DNA from: Vibrio coralliilyticus ATCC BAA-450
Lineage (GTDB): Bacteria; Pseudomonadota; Gammaproteobacteria; Enterobacterales; Vibrionaceae
Length of the DNA stretch: 64,000 nt
Reading direction: 5' to 3'
Assembly: GCF_000176135.1 (NCBI RefSeq)
Contig: NZ_ACZN01000018.1
Span: 434,001 to 498,000 of the forward strand
Shown here piece after piece: positions 18,619 to 27,108 of the stretch. The notes under the pieces were generated by a model. It made no database searches and was not told where the DNA came from. It was given only the letters and a program-made list of their open reading frames with translations. Numbering within the stretch: the first letter of the stretch is position 1; each line of letters begins with the position of its first letter. The translations under genes and the position numbers were made by a program.

Positions 18619-19881
18619 TCACTTGCCAATATCTGGTTGTTGCTTCATTAACAGACAGAAGTGACTAAGAACTTCCGCCGCTGCGACTAAATCTTCTTGC
18701 AATATGGCTTCTTCAGGATGGTGACTGATTCCATCAGTACAACGCAGGAATAGCATAGCGATATCAGTAAGCTTGCTCACAGCCAATCCATCGTGGCCTG
18801 CGCCGCTGTATATATGCTTAGGTTCAATTCCAGCCAATTGCACTGCTTCACTTAACGTGGCTGAAAGTGAATCTGCACACTTCACCGCTGACTGTTCATA
18901 GGTTTGCTCATGCTGGTATGCGAGATTGTATTGGCGCATCAAAGATTCAATGTTTGATAACATCTCTTCTCTTGCTGCGATACGCGAGGCGTCGTTTGGT
19001 GACCGCAGCTCAATTGTAAGATCCGTTTGTTGGGGAATCACATTCACGCCATTTGGATAGTTGGCAATTTTGCCTACAACACCCACCAAGTCCTCTTCGC
19101 GCTTACATAGTTGATCAAACATATGAATCACTTGAGACGCTCCCACCAGCGCATCTTGGCGCATGTGCATAGGAACGGTACCAGCGTGACTCGCCTTACC
19201 CACTATCGACAAGGTATGACGCTCGATACCTGTCATCGCCGTAACAACACCTACAGGCAAATTAGCCTGCTCTAGCTGCGGCCCCTGCTCTATATGCAGC
19301 TCAACAAAACCAAGAACACTGTTCTCATCGTAAGCATCTTCACTGATCAACTCCGGCTGGCAGCCAAATGAGATCAGCGCTTCTCGCATGCTCACTCCAT
19401 CAGCGTCTTTCGCATCAAGCATTTGAGGATCAAAGGTGCCAGATATCGCTTTGGAGCCAAGCAATGTGGACTGAAAACGAGTCCCTTCCTCATCACTGAA
19501 TGCTATGACATCAATATGAAAGGGGAACTCAATTTGGTTTTGATGAAAGTAGTTCACCAATGCAATAGGCAGAATAACGCCAAGAATACCGTCGTATTTG
19601 CCTCCATTTGGAACCGTATCTTGATGCGAACCAAACATAAGCGTTTTGGCATCTGGATTTGAACTTGGGTAACGTCCGATCAAGTTGGCGGCATTGTCCA
19701 TATGTACATTCATCCCAGAAGCCGTCATCCAATCTCGAAGTTTTCGATTGGCACCCGCATGCTGCAGAGTGGCACATAGTCGAGTCACACCTTCTTTATC
19801 GGGATTACTTGTTTGGCTGCATTGAGCAATAGACTCAAGCCATTCCCAAGCAAGGTCAGCTGTTTGTTTAAAATTCTTCAT
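18619..19881 (-). CDS. M20-family amidohydrolase (allantoate / N-carbamoyl amino acid hydrolase type)
   Basis: 420-residue zinc-dependent hydrolase of the M20 hydantoinase/carbamylase group. Metal-site motifs are visible: GSHQDTVPNGGKYDG (H86, D97), SDEEGTRF (E131, E132), ELHIEQGP near 212 and SGAGHDG near 381. These enzymes release ammonia and CO2 from allantoate, ureidoglycolate-type compounds or N-carbamoyl amino acids. The gene leads a leftward set with the YfcC carrier and the DUF1028 protein, and it is divergent from a GntR regulator across 207 bp that contain two identical palindromes. No allantoinase or hydantoinase is nearby, so the natural substrate stays open. Confidence 0.9.
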   Translation of the reverse strand: MKNFKQTADLAWEWLESIAQCSQTSNPDKEGVTRLCATLQHAGANRKLRDWMTASGMNVHMDNAANLIGRYPSSNPDAKTLMFGSHQDTVPNGGKYDGILGVILPIALVNYFHQNQIEFPFHIDVIAFSDEEGTRFQSTLLGSKAISGTFDPQMLDAKDADGVSMREALISFGCQPELISEDAYDENSVLGFVELHIEQGPQLEQANLPVGVVTAMTGIERHTLSIVGKASHAGTVPMHMRQDALVGASQVIHMFDQLCKREEDLVGVVGKIANYPNGVNVIPQQTDLTIELRSPNDASRIAAREEMLSNIESLMRQYNLAYQHEQTYEQSAVKCADSLSATLSEAVQLAGIEPKHIYSGAGHDGLAVSKLTDIAMLFLRCTDGISHHPEEAILQEDLVAAAEVLSHFCLLMKQQPDIGK

Positions 19882-19914
19882 TTTTCGCTCTACTTTTGAC
19901 CATATCTCACTTTA

Positions 19915-19930
19915 ATTTATCATGATAAAT
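19915..19930. promoter_or_regulatory. Perfect palindrome, copy 1 (candidate operator)
   Basis: ATTTATCATGATAAAT, a perfect 16-bp inverted repeat 34 bp upstream of the amidohydrolase start. An identical copy lies 30 bp further on, so the two centres are about three DNA turns apart on the same helix face. Confidence 0.72.
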
Positions 19931-19944
19931 AGCAAATAAAATAC

Positions 19945-19960
19945 ATTTATCATGATAAAT
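19945..19960. promoter_or_regulatory. Perfect palindrome, copy 2 (candidate operator)
   Basis: Second exact copy of ATTTATCATGATAAAT. Together with copy 1 it makes a paired site in the divergent region between the amidohydrolase and the GntR gene; the GntR protein is the obvious candidate ligand. Confidence 0.72.
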
Positions 19961-20088
19961 TACATTTTTGTGAGTACGATAAGATCATTAATCGGATAGT
20001 TTCATAACGAAACTTAGGGGCGATTTAGTCCAGTATTTCGATAGAAAACAGATGACTTTCGGCAGAAATGCTTCAAAATTTGTGAGAA

Positions 20089-20859
20089 ATGATAAAGTGC
20101 AGCGAGGTTAAAGTGGTAAGCAGCGCGAAAGGACGAAGAACGCAACAATTAGCGGAGTCCATAAAGGATTGGATTGTGGAGCAAGCACTCCAACCAGGAG
20201 ACCGCCTTCCAAACGAAGCAGAAGTCATGGAGACCTTTGAAGCGTCAAAGAGCACCGTTCGAGAAAGTATGCGTATCCTTGAGGCACAAGGCATTCTTGC
20301 AACCAAAACAGGCCCCAAAGGTGGCGTTTTCGTCAGTGAAATGTCTGAGAGCAAAGCTCAGTCATTGATGAGCAACTATTTGTTCTTTAAAGATATATCT
20401 ATTTCGGATCTATACCAGCTACGTCTATCACTTGAACCGGAAATCGCTGCGTCACTCTCGGGTAAGCTAAACGAGTCACAACTGAACGCCCTCGATAAGC
20501 AAATCGACAAATATCAGAAGCCTCCCGAAGATGTTTATCAAGAGAGAGAGCACCACATCGCTTCCATTGAATTCCATAGCCTCCTTGCAAGCTACTCAGA
20601 CAATGAACTGCTCAAGTTTATTGTCCGCTTTACTGCGCAAATGCTGACAAAACTCACCATATACCGGAAATTGTATGAAGCAGGGAATCATAAATTATGG
20701 CATACCGGAATTGAAAGCCAGCGTTCGCTAGTCGATGCGTTACGCTCCGGGGATGCAGTGAAAGCAAAACAGGTAATGCAACAACACATGTTGACCGCAC
20801 ATCAACTAATGGTTCAACAAGAAGCCGAAGTGGCCAATCGATTTATTTCAGAAAGATGA
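20089..20859 (+). CDS. GntR-family regulator with FCD (FadR-type) effector domain
   Basis: Winged-helix repressor or activator of up to 256 residues. The DNA-binding domain reads LAESIKDWIVEQALQPGDRLPNE to VRESMRILEAQGIL, and a GGVFVSE wing follows. An all-helical FCD domain with a carboxylate-binding metal site follows (LYQLRLSLEPEIAASL, later HSLLASYSDNELL and HMLTAHQL). It is divergent from the amidohydrolase operon and is likely its regulator. The ATG at 20089 has a weak ribosome-binding site; a GTG at 20113 with GAGG six bases upstream is an equally good start and would remove eight residues. Confidence 0.92.
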   Translation: MIKCSEVKVVSSAKGRRTQQLAESIKDWIVEQALQPGDRLPNEAEVMETFEASKSTVRESMRILEAQGILATKTGPKGGVFVSEMSESKAQSLMSNYLFFKDISISDLYQLRLSLEPEIAASLSGKLNESQLNALDKQIDKYQKPPEDVYQEREHHIASIEFHSLLASYSDNELLKFIVRFTAQMLTKLTIYRKLYEAGNHKLWHTGIESQRSLVDALRSGDAVKAKQVMQQHMLTAHQLMVQQEAEVANRFISER

Positions 20860-20940
20860 GCACTCACATAGTGCTCATTGCAATTAATTTGACTCAAAGT
20901 TGTGTGGATAAAATGCTCGCGACGCGTCTACGCTACGTAA

Positions 20941-21870
20941 CTAGGAAGCCAGCTCGCTAAGGCGCTGTTGAATGTTCGTATGCGTCTCTTCGAGCCAGGC
21001 ATAGCGTTTAGTGTAAAGGCGCCTCTTCGTTTTCTTTAATGAGCTAGGATCCTTACGCGCAGGGCTAAGAGGCAACTGATACAAATATTTGGATACCTCT
21101 ACGCCGCCATATTCAGACCACAGTTCAGAGTAATTGTACGTAATACTAGAGCGCTTAGACCCTGTATACCTGAGCGCTTGGTAAATATGACCTCGGTTCG
21201 TCACGCCATACACAGCCTCAACACCCCACTCACGAGCAAGCATCAAAAGCACTTCTAGCATAAGGGCTTTTGGGCGAAGTCCATGCATTCCACGCGTCAG
21301 GTGTTTAATGATTTCACCACGGTCAATGATGTGCTCACCTGGCCCTTGTAAGGCACCAATGTGGATTTCGCGTTTTGGCGAAGATGAAATATTGAAGGCT
21401 AAAGTGAATAAGTCCTGTTTGTTCTCATCGACCAACTTCAAAGCCAAAGACCCTTCCCTTTCAGGACCCGCACACAACATGAGTCTGCAATCCTGAATAT
21501 CCATCAAGCACCAACCTTCTTCAGAATAAAAGTCGAGGAATGCGCGTCCGTACATTTGGTGTAGCGTCTGAAAGTGCTCATAGATTTTTGCAGCCCTTTG
21601 TTGAGGGCGCCACTTTAGACAAACGAATGGTTTTAGGGGCTTTTCAAACATCCTTGGGTTTGTCTCTTTGATCGGACGAAACTCCGGCTGATCAAACAAC
21701 TGCTGCATTTGTTTCAACACATTAGGTTTGAACATTGACCACAAACAAAAACGGGCGTTATAGCGAAGCTTTTTCACCCCACGGATATCTGGGTAAACAC
21801 TCTCAGCAACGCGAGGGAGGGATTTAACAAAATGGAAGTAGTTGGCAGACATAGATTCACTAACACTCAA
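20941..21870 (-). CDS. VirK/YbjX (DUF535) family protein
   Basis: 309-residue protein of the VirK/YbjX family. Family blocks are present: WSMFKPN near 48, a central CAGPEREGSLALKLV, and LRPKALMLEVLLMLAREWGVEAVYGVTNRGHIYQALRY in the second half (about 196-233). No signal peptide or membrane segment is clear. In enterobacteria relatives are PhoP-linked and affect envelope resistance to cationic peptides; here the gene lies next to OmpV and CarRS, which have a similar theme. The exact activity is unknown. Confidence 0.87.
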   Translation of the reverse strand: MSVSESMSANYFHFVKSLPRVAESVYPDIRGVKKLRYNARFCLWSMFKPNVLKQMQQLFDQPEFRPIKETNPRMFEKPLKPFVCLKWRPQQRAAKIYEHFQTLHQMYGRAFLDFYSEEGWCLMDIQDCRLMLCAGPEREGSLALKLVDENKQDLFTLAFNISSSPKREIHIGALQGPGEHIIDRGEIIKHLTRGMHGLRPKALMLEVLLMLAREWGVEAVYGVTNRGHIYQALRYTGSKRSSITYNYSELWSEYGGVEVSKYLYQLPLSPARKDPSSLKKTKRRLYTKRYAWLEETHTNIQQRLSELAS

Positions 21871-21894
21871 ACGCAGCGGTTAAAAATAGAAGGA

Positions 21895-21922
21895 GGAAAG
21901 CCTGACGGTCAGTCAGGCCTTA
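21895..21922 (-). terminator. Terminator of ompV
   Basis: On the minus strand GCCTGAC, a five-base loop and GTCAGGC are followed by TTTCC. It lies just beyond the ompV stop codon. Confidence 0.7.
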
Positions 21923-21939
21923 GGAGATAGCCGCTAAGA

Positions 21940-22716
21940 TCAGAAGCGGTATGCGACGGTCGCGCCAACGGTCCACTGGTTTGCGCTATCAACAATTGGG
22001 GAGTCCGCAATGTTGTCGCCAAGACGAGTGTAAGCCGTCGTCTGGGTAAGTTCCCAACTGTCATTAATTGGAAGGATAAGCTTGTAGCCTAAGTTGTAAG
22101 ACACATCACCGCTTCCCTTGTACGCCTTGCGTGCTTGAGTCGCTTCTTTGTCTTTTACGCCAAAGTAGTAGTCCACGTAATCTTTGCTTTGATAAGTCAA
22201 ACCAGCAAATGGGACTAAGTCCATGCTGCCAACACTCATTGGCAAGAAGTAAGTTACACCCGCTAGGTAGCCATCGTAAGTATCGGTAACATCATGCTGA
22301 GCGTAAGTAGAAATGGTGCCTTGAGATAAGTGGAAGTCAGCGTTGATACCAAGGTCCAGACTCGCTTTACGCTTGTCCATACCTTTAAGGAAATCTGAAG
22401 TGTCATGGTCATACATCAAGCCAGAGGAACCCAAGTAGGCACTCATGTTGAACATATCACCAGTATTACCAAGGAATCGGTAGTTGATCCCTTGCAGGCT
22501 CGCATTGAAATCTTCGCCTTGGTAACCAAAGTTACCAAGAAGCGTCGCGTTATGCTTCTGATCCTTGTAGAGATCGCTTACGCCTGCTCCACCTAGTTCA
22601 GCAATCCAGCTATTTTCTTTGGTATAGATGTTACCGTTTCGAATGTATGTATCACCGGCGGCATGTGCCGCTGTTGCCGCTACTAAAGTTGAAACTAGAA
22701 TCGTTAGCTTTTTCAT
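21940..22716 (-). CDS. ompV: OmpV/MipA-family outer-membrane protein
   Basis: 258-residue outer-membrane beta-barrel of the MipA/OmpV family. It has a Sec signal peptide (MKKLTILVSTLVAATAAHA, cleavage near 19) and ends in a terminal Phe (WTVGATVAYRF) as BAM substrates do. The alternating pattern and repeated YDHD, LGYKL and YTRLGD strands fit the family. Length equals the V. cholerae OmpV. It lies 82 bp downstream of the carS-like kinase gene in the same direction, the arrangement seen at the V. cholerae locus. It has its own terminator. Confidence 0.92.
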   Translation of the reverse strand: MKKLTILVSTLVAATAAHAAGDTYIRNGNIYTKENSWIAELGGAGVSDLYKDQKHNATLLGNFGYQGEDFNASLQGINYRFLGNTGDMFNMSAYLGSSGLMYDHDTSDFLKGMDKRKASLDLGINADFHLSQGTISTYAQHDVTDTYDGYLAGVTYFLPMSVGSMDLVPFAGLTYQSKDYVDYYFGVKDKEATQARKAYKGSGDVSYNLGYKLILPINDSWELTQTTAYTRLGDNIADSPIVDSANQWTVGATVAYRF

Positions 22717-22798
22717 CGTTTTGTCCTTGTGTTAACTTGTTATGAACACTGTACAAAACGATTCATCCTGACAATATCTTTACTTTGTCACGCCTTTG

Positions 22799-24106
22799 TC
22801 ACCGTTTGTCAGACTCATCTGACATACGTGGGATTTGTAGAGTAAATTTAGCTCCACCAAGTAAACTTGCACCCACTTCGGCACGTCCACCATGACGTTC
22901 AACGATCAATTTGACAATCGCCAGTCCTAATCCAAAGCCAGTATTGGCTTTGTTCCTAGAGGGGTCTGCACTATAGAAAGGGTCAAAGATAAAGTTCCAG
23001 TGATCGGTTGGAATTCCTGGGCCATCATCTTCAACAGTAAGTAGGACGGTTTCATTCTCCAACTTCGCAGAAAGCTGGATTTTCTGATCCGCATAACGTA
23101 ACGCGTTAGAAAGCAGGTTATTGACTGCCCGTTTGAGCAGTGCGCTGTCTGCCTCGACAAACAAATTATCTTGAACCTCTAACGACACCAAGTTCATTTT
23201 AGTTTCAGGCAGTTTGTTCGTCAGTCCGTGCATAAACGGGTCGAGTTCAATGGCTTCAATGTTAAGTACTGAGTCTGGGCGCTCTACCTTAGCGAAGTAG
23301 AGCAGCTCATCGACCATTTGTTCCATCTCTTCCGTATCTTCAATAATGCTGGCAATTTTATCGTGCTGATCCTTAGTTAGGCTCTCGTCCTGGAGCATTT
23401 CGGCCTGCCACTGAATACGGAAAACGGGGGTTCTTAAATCGTGTGCGACGGAATTAGTAAGTGAACGGTTACTGGTAATAAGATCAGAGATTTTATCGGC
23501 CATGTAATTGAAACTGTCATTGAGAGAGCCAACGCGATGTCTACTGCCCGTTGGCGCTCTTGAGTTAAAATCACCTTGTGCGAATTTCATGGTAACCTCT
23601 TCAAGAGTACGAACTCGCCTACTTAGGAACCAAATAAGCCCTGAGGTGTAGATAAAGAAGCCGCCCAGAATAAAACCCCAGAGAATATCGTCATCAAACT
23701 CTATGGCTTTGCGAAGATCTGACTCGACATCAGGCTGGACTCGATAGATGGTGTCTGGTGACGATAACATGAACCAGAAATCACGCTCGTCATCATAAAA
23801 TGTGAATGGATGAATACGGTCATTAGTGAAGTAGTTTTTCACTTCCTCCGGCACATCAGAGCTCGGAAAAGCCGTCAATATTTTCGCAGTATTGGCGATA
23901 AACTCATTCAGAACTATCAAAGCTTGATCTTTGCCCTGATGGTCTGAAATTGTCATTAGGACGTCCCTAAATGCGGCGCCCTCTAAATCTTCTAGAACAT
24001 AGTCATAGTCTGTATTTAGTTGATAAATAATGATTTCATACGCCACCAGACTCAGGGTGAACAACACCAACAACCCGAAAAATGCCTCAATGTAGATTCG
24101 GCGCAT
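22799..24106 (-). CDS. carS: Sensor histidine kinase, CarS/VprB-like
   Basis: 435-residue membrane kinase: membrane segment 8-28, a periplasmic domain of about 115 residues with acidic and aromatic patches (FYDDERDFWFML near 103), membrane segment about 143-161, HAMP (to about 215), phosphoacceptor H222 in NSVAHDLRTPVF, N box NNLLSNALRYA, and G boxes DDGPGIP and GFGLGLAIVK. It lies 22 bp after its response regulator. The order regulator-kinase-OmpV reproduces the V. cholerae carR-carS-ompV locus (also named vprAB), which adjusts lipid A and polymyxin resistance. Orthology is inferred from synteny and length. Confidence 0.88.
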   Translation of the reverse strand: MRRIYIEAFFGLLVLFTLSLVAYEIIIYQLNTDYDYVLEDLEGAAFRDVLMTISDHQGKDQALIVLNEFIANTAKILTAFPSSDVPEEVKNYFTNDRIHPFTFYDDERDFWFMLSSPDTIYRVQPDVESDLRKAIEFDDDILWGFILGGFFIYTSGLIWFLSRRVRTLEEVTMKFAQGDFNSRAPTGSRHRVGSLNDSFNYMADKISDLITSNRSLTNSVAHDLRTPVFRIQWQAEMLQDESLTKDQHDKIASIIEDTEEMEQMVDELLYFAKVERPDSVLNIEAIELDPFMHGLTNKLPETKMNLVSLEVQDNLFVEADSALLKRAVNNLLSNALRYADQKIQLSAKLENETVLLTVEDDGPGIPTDHWNFIFDPFYSADPSRNKANTGFGLGLAIVKLIVERHGGRAEVGASLLGGAKFTLQIPRMSDESDKR

Positions 24107-24128
24107 ACCTCATTATCCTCAAAATTCT

Positions 24129-24845
24129 TTACCAACTATCTGGTACGAACAAATAACCTTTACCTCTGACAGTGATGATACGTTTAGGTGTCGCGGAATT
24201 GTCACCCAGTTTTTTTCTCAAACTGACCACTTTGTTGTCGATCGTACGATCCAAACCATCGTATTCGATACCTCTCAACGTTTGGGTCAGAAAGTCGCGC
24301 GATAACACTTCATCCGGAGTGCTAGCCAGTATCCAAAGCAGATCAAAATCGCTGTCAGACATGCTGACCTGAGCACCATCAAGAACACACACTTTGCGCG
24401 CTTGATTCAGGCTTAGTTGGCCGTATGTCAGAGTATTCACTGGTTTGGAATCTACCTCAGCAGACTGTTCCCCAACTGGGCCTCGCCTTAATAGCATCCG
24501 CATGCGAGCGAGTAATACGCGTGGTTTTATCGGTTTGCTGACAAAATCATCGGCACCAATTTCAAGTGCCGCAACATGGTCAAAATCATCATCACTTGCC
24601 GTCAACATTAAGACTTTACCGGAGTATTTCGCTCGAATCTGTCTACAAATTGTCAGGCCATCCATTCCCGGCAGCATCAGATCAAGTAAAAGTAGATCCG
24701 GCTGTTGCTCAACAATAGCATCAACAGCACTGCTACCGTCTTCGAAAGTAGTGACTTCAAAATCTTGTTTAACGAAGTATTCTTCCAGCATTGAGCGAAG
24801 CTTTACGTCGTCTTCAACAATAAATAAGGATTGCAAAGAGCTCAT
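24129..24845 (-). CDS. carR: OmpR-family response regulator, CarR/VprA-like
   Basis: 238-residue regulator: receiver domain with acidic pair E11-D12-D13 and phospho-acceptor D55 in LLLLDLMLPGMDG, Lys in VSKPIKPR, then a winged-helix C-terminal domain (RTIDNKVVSLRKKLGDN... RGKGYLF). It heads the regulator-kinase pair upstream of ompV. In V. cholerae the matching protein activates the almEFG lipid A glycinylation genes; no such genes are in this window. A region of over 700 bp without a recognised gene lies upstream. Confidence 0.9.
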   Translation of the reverse strand: MSSLQSLFIVEDDVKLRSMLEEYFVKQDFEVTTFEDGSSAVDAIVEQQPDLLLLDLMLPGMDGLTICRQIRAKYSGKVLMLTASDDDFDHVAALEIGADDFVSKPIKPRVLLARMRMLLRRGPVGEQSAEVDSKPVNTLTYGQLSLNQARKVCVLDGAQVSMSDSDFDLLWILASTPDEVLSRDFLTQTLRGIEYDGLDRTIDNKVVSLRKKLGDNSATPKRIITVRGKGYLFVPDSW

Positions 24846-25213
24846 CGACTATATAACCAGAGTTCTGAATTTGAGATTGAGTAATATTAGCTTAAAGCTA
24901 TAAGGATTACCGTAACAAAGATGAGCCCAATAGATTTATTTTGAACACAGTTCAATTATGAGACGGGAGTTATCCTTAATGAGCTGACAGAGCTACAGGG
25001 AAGAAACCAGTCCATTAAACCACCGCTATTTAGATCATCAAAAATATTTAGAAATATAAATCATCCTTAATAACTAACGTGAAGCGGATTAACACGTTAA
25101 GTTCGAGGTGCGGAGTGACGAATTTTGGCTCTATTACGGCGTCTTGTAGCTTATCGTTACTCCATTTCCCTACAGAGCTAGTTTGGACATCTAGACGTGA
25201 TTAGCTGTGTGCT

Positions 25214-25244
25214 TTGGGGTGACTCTTCTCACCCCACTTTTTTC
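25214..25244 (+). terminator. Orphan rho-independent terminator on the + strand
   Basis: GGGGTGA, a six-base loop and TCACCCC (25216-25235) followed by ACTTTTTTC. No + strand gene was recognised upstream, so it may end a small RNA or a short mRNA from about 25080-25210. Confidence 0.6.
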
Positions 25245-25268
25245 TCAATCGCATTCCTTTAGAAATGC

Positions 25269-25442
25269 ATGTCGACAAAAGCACTTCATTTGGAAAGCGG
25301 CTCTTCACAATACCTGCTTTTATGTTTTTATCTTAGTTTGGTTATTGATGACGAAATGCGATTGTTCGCTGCTGGAGCAAAATTAGGTTCGGTTTCTTAT
25401 TGGTTGCCATCTTTATTAAAGAAGTATCCGCTTCACCAGTAG
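25269..25442 (+). CDS. Possible small protein of 57 residues
   Basis: Begins MSTKALHLESGSSQ, continues with a hydrophobic run (YLLLCFYLSLVI) and ends LLKKYPLHQ. No good ribosome-binding site precedes the ATG, and I recognise no family. It could be a chance ORF or a remnant; it is listed because it lies in an otherwise empty region. Confidence 0.18.
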   Translation: MSTKALHLESGSSQYLLLCFYLSLVIDDEMRLFAAGAKLGSVSYWLPSLLKKYPLHQ

Positions 25443-25611
25443 TAGAGCAATCTGATTTATCACTGATGCGAGGCAACACACTTTTTAGTCAAGGCTGCAG
25501 CTAAATTATTGGAGAGGTTTTTCTGGGTACTTATGGTAAGGGAATCGAAAAGGAATGTAAGCCCTAGGGAAATCCTTATCTCCTAGGCTTAAGGCAGTAA
25601 GTAGACTCATA

Positions 25612-25953
25612 TTAGTCTTTTTGCTTCGCTTTAAATTGGTAATCGAAATTCAGGATAGAGCGATACTTCACCTCTCCACGATTGCTTGCGTACTCTTCTA
25701 CTTTCACTTTGAAGTCATCCAATTTGATGTCGCCTACATGTGAATAGCCTAATGTTGCAAACTCGTTTTTTCGCTCTGCTTGGGACATGTCCTGCATAGA
25801 ATCTTTCAAATTGAAGCCAGCTTCATAAGCTGCCGTTTTGCTATCAAATGAACCAGCAGAAATGTTTTGCTCACCGCTGATGTTAACAAAAGAAGAAGCG
25901 AAAGCAGAAGTTGCTAGTAACATAGTTGAAGTAAGAGTAATTAAACGTTTCAT
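25612..25953 (-). CDS. DUF3316-family secreted protein
   Basis: 113-residue periplasmic protein of unknown function; the layout matches the DUF3316 family common in Vibrio. It has a signal peptide (MKRLITLTSTMLLATSAFAS) and a small soluble body with AAYEAGFNL and a beta-rich C-terminus (VKYRSILNFDYQF). I chose the ATG at 25953 because GGGGA precedes it; the longer in-frame start at 25986 would spoil the signal peptide. It is isolated from its neighbours by more than 200 bp on each side, so it is probably monocistronic. Confidence 0.78.
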   Translation of the reverse strand: MKRLITLTSTMLLATSAFASSFVNISGEQNISAGSFDSKTAAYEAGFNLKDSMQDMSQAERKNEFATLGYSHVGDIKLDDFKVKVEEYASNRGEVKYRSILNFDYQFKAKQKD

Positions 25954-26140
25954 AATTATTTCCCCACATTTTGTATTTATTAACATTGGTTAAACAGAAT
26001 GTTTCTCCAATCAACAGAGCTCATTTTATATTGCACGACCGTGCAGTAAATAGGTATTCTGTCTATTCATTGTGGAAAATATTGCACCAATAGATGTCAC
26101 CCCAATGTAACTAAATGGTTGGATTTTGCAGCTAGAGTGA

Positions 26141-26170
26141 AGAAAAAAAGAGCGCCTGATAGGCGCTCTA
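26141..26170 (-). terminator. Terminator of the LysR gene at 26185-27108
   Basis: On the minus strand GAGCGCC, a short loop and GGCGCTC are followed by seven or more T. A textbook intrinsic terminator 15 bp beyond the stop codon. Confidence 0.85.
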
Positions 26171-26184
26171 GATCGAACTGGGTA

Positions 26185-27108
26185 TCAATGAAACCGTTGT
26201 TCCCAAATTGGCGGAGAACCTATGATTTCTTCAACAGCTTCAATGAAAAATTTAACCAAAGGCGGCTGGTTTCGATGTGAATACATGGCGTAAATACCGC
26301 TCTGCGTGTAAATATCAGCATAGGGTAGCAGCTTCACCAACCCCATCTCATTGAGAGGTTCTGGCAGCATGAAATCACAGATTAAACCATAGCCAATGCC
26401 TGCTTTCATACCTTCTATCATCAGTTCGGCTTCGTTAACGAAGTACTTACCGTTCATTTCATATGAGGCGAGTTCATCCCCATTTGTCCCGCTAGGCATT
26501 TGGAATCGGTCTGCGGTCATGCTGCCATTGGTATACACAATCGCAGGTAGAGAAACGAGCTCCTCCGGCGTTTCTGGGTTGCCATGAAGTTCAACAAACT
26601 CTCGAGAGGCGAGAAGTGAAAAGTCATTCGGTGCGATTTTTTTGGCTACAAGGTTTGAATCCTGAAGTTTGCCGATGCGGAACACAACATCAAAGCGCTC
26701 ACCAATCACATCCACCCTACGATCATCCAAAATCAGTTCAATGGTGATTTGCGGATACTTAGCCATAAACTTTTCGATAGCAGGCTGAAGGTACATACGA
26801 CCAAAAACTGTCGCGCTTGAAATTCTTAAGTGGCCCTTGGGCTCATTGTGGTAAGTATCTGCAATATTGCGGGTGTCAGCCAATAACTCTCTGACTTTTC
26901 TGGCTTGATGAACAATATCCTGCCCTGCTGATGTCAGCGCTAAAGAACGTGTCGAGCGATTGAGCAGACGCACACCCAGTGTCTCTTCCAGTTTTTTGAT
27001 CTGCTTAGACAAGACAGAGCGATCCATGTGTAAACGTTCAGCAGCTTTTGCAAATGACCCTGACTCCGAGACCTCAAGTAACATTTCCAGCCGATTTGCA
27101 AAGTCCAT
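26185..27108 (-). CDS. LysR-family transcriptional regulator
   Basis: 307-residue LysR protein of the DsdC/CrgA-like group. The helix-turn-helix reads MLLEVSESGSFAKAAERLHMDRSVLSKQIKKLEE (about 9-42), then RLLNRSTRSLALT, and an effector domain from about 90 (GHLRISSATVFGRMYLQPAI). It is divergent from the omptin gene across 373 bp with a perfect 7-5-7 inverted repeat, which suggests it controls that gene or itself. It has its own strong terminator. Effector unknown. Confidence 0.9.
   Translation of the reverse strand: MDFANRLEMLLEVSESGSFAKAAERLHMDRSVLSKQIKKLEETLGVRLLNRSTRSLALTSAGQDIVHQARKVRELLADTRNIADTYHNEPKGHLRISSATVFGRMYLQPAIEKFMAKYPQITIELILDDRRVDVIGERFDVVFRIGKLQDSNLVAKKIAPNDFSLLASREFVELHGNPETPEELVSLPAIVYTNGSMTADRFQMPSGTNGDELASYEMNGKYFVNEAELMIEGMKAGIGYGLICDFMLPEPLNEMGLVKLLPYADIYTQSGIYAMYSHRNQPPLVKFFIEAVEEIIGSPPIWEQRFH

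Larger units (their letters stand above)
24846..25611. other. Long region without a recognised gene
   Basis: Between carR and the DUF3316 gene I find no credible protein gene longer than 60 codons on either strand. The first part should hold the carR promoter. A strong + strand hairpin terminator at 25214-25244 shows that something is probably transcribed rightward ahead of it, and a 57-codon ORF follows at 25269. The rest (25443-25611) shows nothing I can name. Confidence 0.6.

Noticed and set aside
20853..20880. ATGAGCACT / AGTGCTCAT hairpin at the end of the GntR gene as a terminator
   Set aside because: Overlaps the stop codon and lacks a following T-run; could be chance.
24445..24903. 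152-codon ORF on the + strand opposite carR
   Set aside because: Antisense to a clear response regulator; Ser and Arg rich with no family features or ribosome-binding site.
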